Shown here in pieces: positions 62,217 through 64,000 of a DNA stretch of 64,000 nucleotides. Within the stretch, counting starts at the first letter, position 1. Every line of letters begins with the position of its first letter. This DNA comes from Gorsachius magnificus (lineage: Eukaryota > Chordata > Aves > Pelecaniformes > Ardeidae): the NCBI GenBank assembly GCA_034008185.1, contig CM067085.1, positions 56,216,602 through 56,280,601 of the forward strand, given 5' to 3'. Below the pieces are notes generated by a model, which was not told where the DNA came from, made no database searches, and was given only the letters and a program-made list of their open reading frames with translations. Both the position numbers and the translations under genes were made by a program.

Positions 62217-63297
62217 CTAGTTTAAAGCCCTCTCTACAAGCCCCGCCAGTTCATGAGCGAGGATCCTATTTCCCTTCCGAGAGAGCTGGGCACCGTCTGT
62301 TCTCGACAGGCCTGGTGCCATGAAAACCTCTCCATGGTCAAAGAAGCCCAAGCCCTTCCGATGGCACCAACCTTTGAGCCACACGTTAACTGCTCTAGCT
62401 TTCCTATTCCTTTCCGTGTTCCCTCCTGACACTAATGGGATCGAGGAGAGCACTACCTGCGCTCCTGATCCTTCAACCATTTTCCCTAGTGCCCTGAAGT
62501 CCCTTTTGATCAATTTGGGGCTTCTCTCTGGCAATTCATCGCTGCCTGCCTATATAATCAAGAGCGGATAGTAGTCAGAGTGCCGTACCAGACCAGGGAG
62601 TCTCTTGGCAATGTCCCTGATCCGGGCCCCAGGGAGGCAACAGACTTCCCTATGGGATGGGTCCAGGCGGCATATTGGGCCCTCCGTTCCCTTCAGAAGG
62701 GAATCACCCACAACAATTACCCTTCTTTTTTTCTTTGTATAGTTGGTCTTGATAGGTAGGGGTGACCTTCTCTTCCTAGGCAACCCCCTGGTTGGGCCTT
62801 CATCCCCATCTTCAGTTGCCTGGCCCTCAACTTCCAGAGCCCCATAGCTGTTACGCAAGGGCAGCTGGGAAGGTGAAGGAGCCCGGGAGGGGACTCTCCT
62901 CCTGCCCCGAGCAGAAACCTTTTTCCATCCCTCATCATCTCTTGGGTCTCTAGCTTCTGCCTGCCGGCAAGAGGACAGAGGATCCTCTGCTACCTGCGGA
63001 GCCTCTGTCTGTTGCCGTGGCCTGAGGGATGGTAGAGTGCGGCTCCACCAGTCTATCTCCATCTCGCATTCTCTAATACTCCTCAATCTCTCCACCTCTT
63101 CTTTCCCACCGGCGAGCAGATCATCCCCTGCTCACACCGAGGCAGCCCCTGTCCTTACCAATCTCTGGTACAGCTGACAGGCTGAGGCACTCCCCGCAGC
63201 CAGCGACCTGGACAGCCGCATGTTTCTGTTTAGGCGGGGACTCCGTCTGAGTCGCCACGTTCCGTCTGGCAACAGCTTTCGGACGAGTAGAAACCAT
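62217..63297 (-). pseudogene. CR1 ORF1, broken by a frameshift and one TAG
   Basis: ORF1 starts at the ATG at 63297 (MVSTRPKAVARRNVATQTE). It then runs into TGA at 63121-63123, because a small length change around 63121-63140 shifts the frame. The downstream frame carries an acidic/leucine stretch (EEVERLRSIRECE), a basic region (RKRRSPLPIKTNYTKKKRR) and an SGNH-esterase-like start (VVGDSLLKGTEGPICRLD). It is then cut by TAG at 62550-62552. The same frame continues after the stop (PKLIKRDFRALGKMVEGSGA...GLVERALN) to 62217. CR1 ORF1 proteins are RNA-binding/esterase-type accessory proteins. With these two lesions this copy cannot make a full ORF1 product. Confidence 0.85.
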
Positions 63298-63715
63298 TGC
63301 GCTTTCCTCGTTTGGGTGCCTATGGGTGCTAGTCGGGTGAGCCTCCGAGCCAGGAGGGGAGAACGCGCCCTGCCGGCGCGAACTGCCTGCGCAAACTGCC
63401 CTGCCGCGCCGCGCCACGCCCTGTTTACCGCGCTCCGGGTCGCTCGCGCTCCCTGGGGGCTGCTTTTTACACGCCAGGAGGGTCCGGCCGCCGTCACCCC
63501 TGACTCCGCCCCCGCTGAGTCAGAGCTGCCGCTCGTCAGGGGCCCGCTCTTTCGCGCCCTGGGGGGGGCGGGGTTGGGGTCCCCCTCTCTCTCCCTGTGC
63601 TTTTTCGCCTTTTTTGCCTCCGCGGGTTTTGCCGCGGTTTTGCCACTTCAGAAAGGGTCCCTCGGCGCGATCCTCTGCTCCCGAACCCTTCGCCTCAGTG
63701 GCTTCGTTGAAAAAT
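63298..63715 (-). promoter_or_regulatory. CR1 5'UTR with internal promoter region
   Basis: GC- and CpG-rich leader upstream of ORF1 containing 'gggcagtttgcgcaggcagttcgcg' style CR1 5'UTR wording and GGGGGCGGAGTC (GC-box-like). CR1 and other LINEs are transcribed from promoters in this position. It forms a small CpG island inside the host intron, oriented antisense to the host gene. Confidence 0.6.
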
Positions 63716-64000
63716 GGCAATGTGTGTAGTGCTTTGCTAGTACCATCGTTCTCAAGGGGGTCGTGTGTGGAGTTTGGTCTATTTCATGCAGACATCTTTT
63801 TATTAAAAAGCATTAAAATGCAATGGCTGTGTTGATTGACTCTGAGCCAACCAACTCATGAAAATCCAAAATGATGTTATCAAGATGATGTCTTTTATTG
63901 CTATGACTGCATACTGCAGTCCTTTAATTTTTTTCCATTCTCATTCTGCACCGTTCAAGACTGTCTGCCTCTGTTCTTCATAGAAACGTTAGTGTACAGT
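63716..64000 (+). other. SLC44A5-like intron 2, beyond the CR1
   Basis: Returns to AT-rich sequence after the CR1 5' end. No exon recognised before the window ends. Confidence 0.5.

Larger units (their letters stand above)
59274..63715 (-). mobile_element. Near full-length CR1 LINE
   Basis: About 4.4 kb on the minus strand, antisense to the host gene. It has, in element order, a GC-rich 5'UTR (63715 to 63298), ORF1 (63297 to 62217, broken), and ORF2 (open from 62250, ends 59362). The 3'UTR is short, about 90 bp, and its tail is 'attctatgattctatgattct', the (ATTCTATG)n end typical of CR1. Most bird CR1 copies are severely 5'-truncated, so retention of the 5'UTR and both reading frames is unusual. 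The 5' border is approximate and is set by the fall in G+C near 63715. No target-site duplication was identified, as is common for CR1. Confidence 0.92.

Noticed and set aside
62550..63095. Separate minus-strand gene of 181 codons
   Set aside because: It is the middle part of CR1 ORF1 between a frameshift and an in-frame TAG.

Overview
This is a window of bird nuclear DNA. The evidence is the repeat content: CR1 LINEs of several ages, including a nearly full-length copy, plus avian endogenous-retrovirus solo LTRs whose ends read TGTCCTGG...ACGACA. There is also one vertebrate-type CpG island and very low coding density. The LTR set suggests a neoavian bird rather than a landfowl, but the species cannot be fixed from this sequence.

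One host gene can be supported, on the + strand: the 5' end of a choline-transporter-like gene, most likely SLC44A5. Exon 1 lies in the CpG island (ATG at 5318, donor after 5348). The next coding exon is 57094-57142 and encodes the family's N-terminal segment GEPRKFDPKFRGPIHNR. The phases join exactly, splitting a Gly codon, and leave a first intron of about 51.7 kb. The exon that should carry the SCTD-like segment and first membrane helix was not found and probably lies beyond 64000.

Layout: 1-2560 is an ancient minus-strand CR1/L3-type LINE split by a 1.6-kb putative solo LTR. 2687-3264 is a solo LTR with a perfect 5-bp target duplication. About 3.3-5.0 kb is unassigned 5' flank, and about 5.04-6.53 kb is the promoter CpG island. 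Intron 1 (5349-57093) is AT-rich and mostly unassigned. It holds a truncated LTR with a compound microsatellite (9.0-9.5 kb), a minus-strand LTR with an internal minisatellite (9.6-10.7 kb), a 154-bp and a 53-bp tandem duplication, a decayed plus-strand CR1 (18.2-20.3 kb), small CR1 pieces (26.65 and 30.4 kb), a MIR-like SINE relic (27.5 kb) and a cluster of ancient CR1/L3 pieces in both orientations (53.5-55.0 kb). Intron 2 carries a nearly full-length CR1 on the minus strand (about 59.27-63.71 kb). Its 930-codon ORF2 is uninterrupted, but ORF1 is broken by one nonsense codon and one frameshift.

No tRNA, rRNA, CRISPR or operon-like system was seen. I did not find a convincing new biological system. 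The best leads are the CR1 copy (intact ORF2 with a Lys at the usual endonuclease Asn position), the SLC44A5 first-exon assignment, the recent perfect 53-bp duplication, and the nested insertions.
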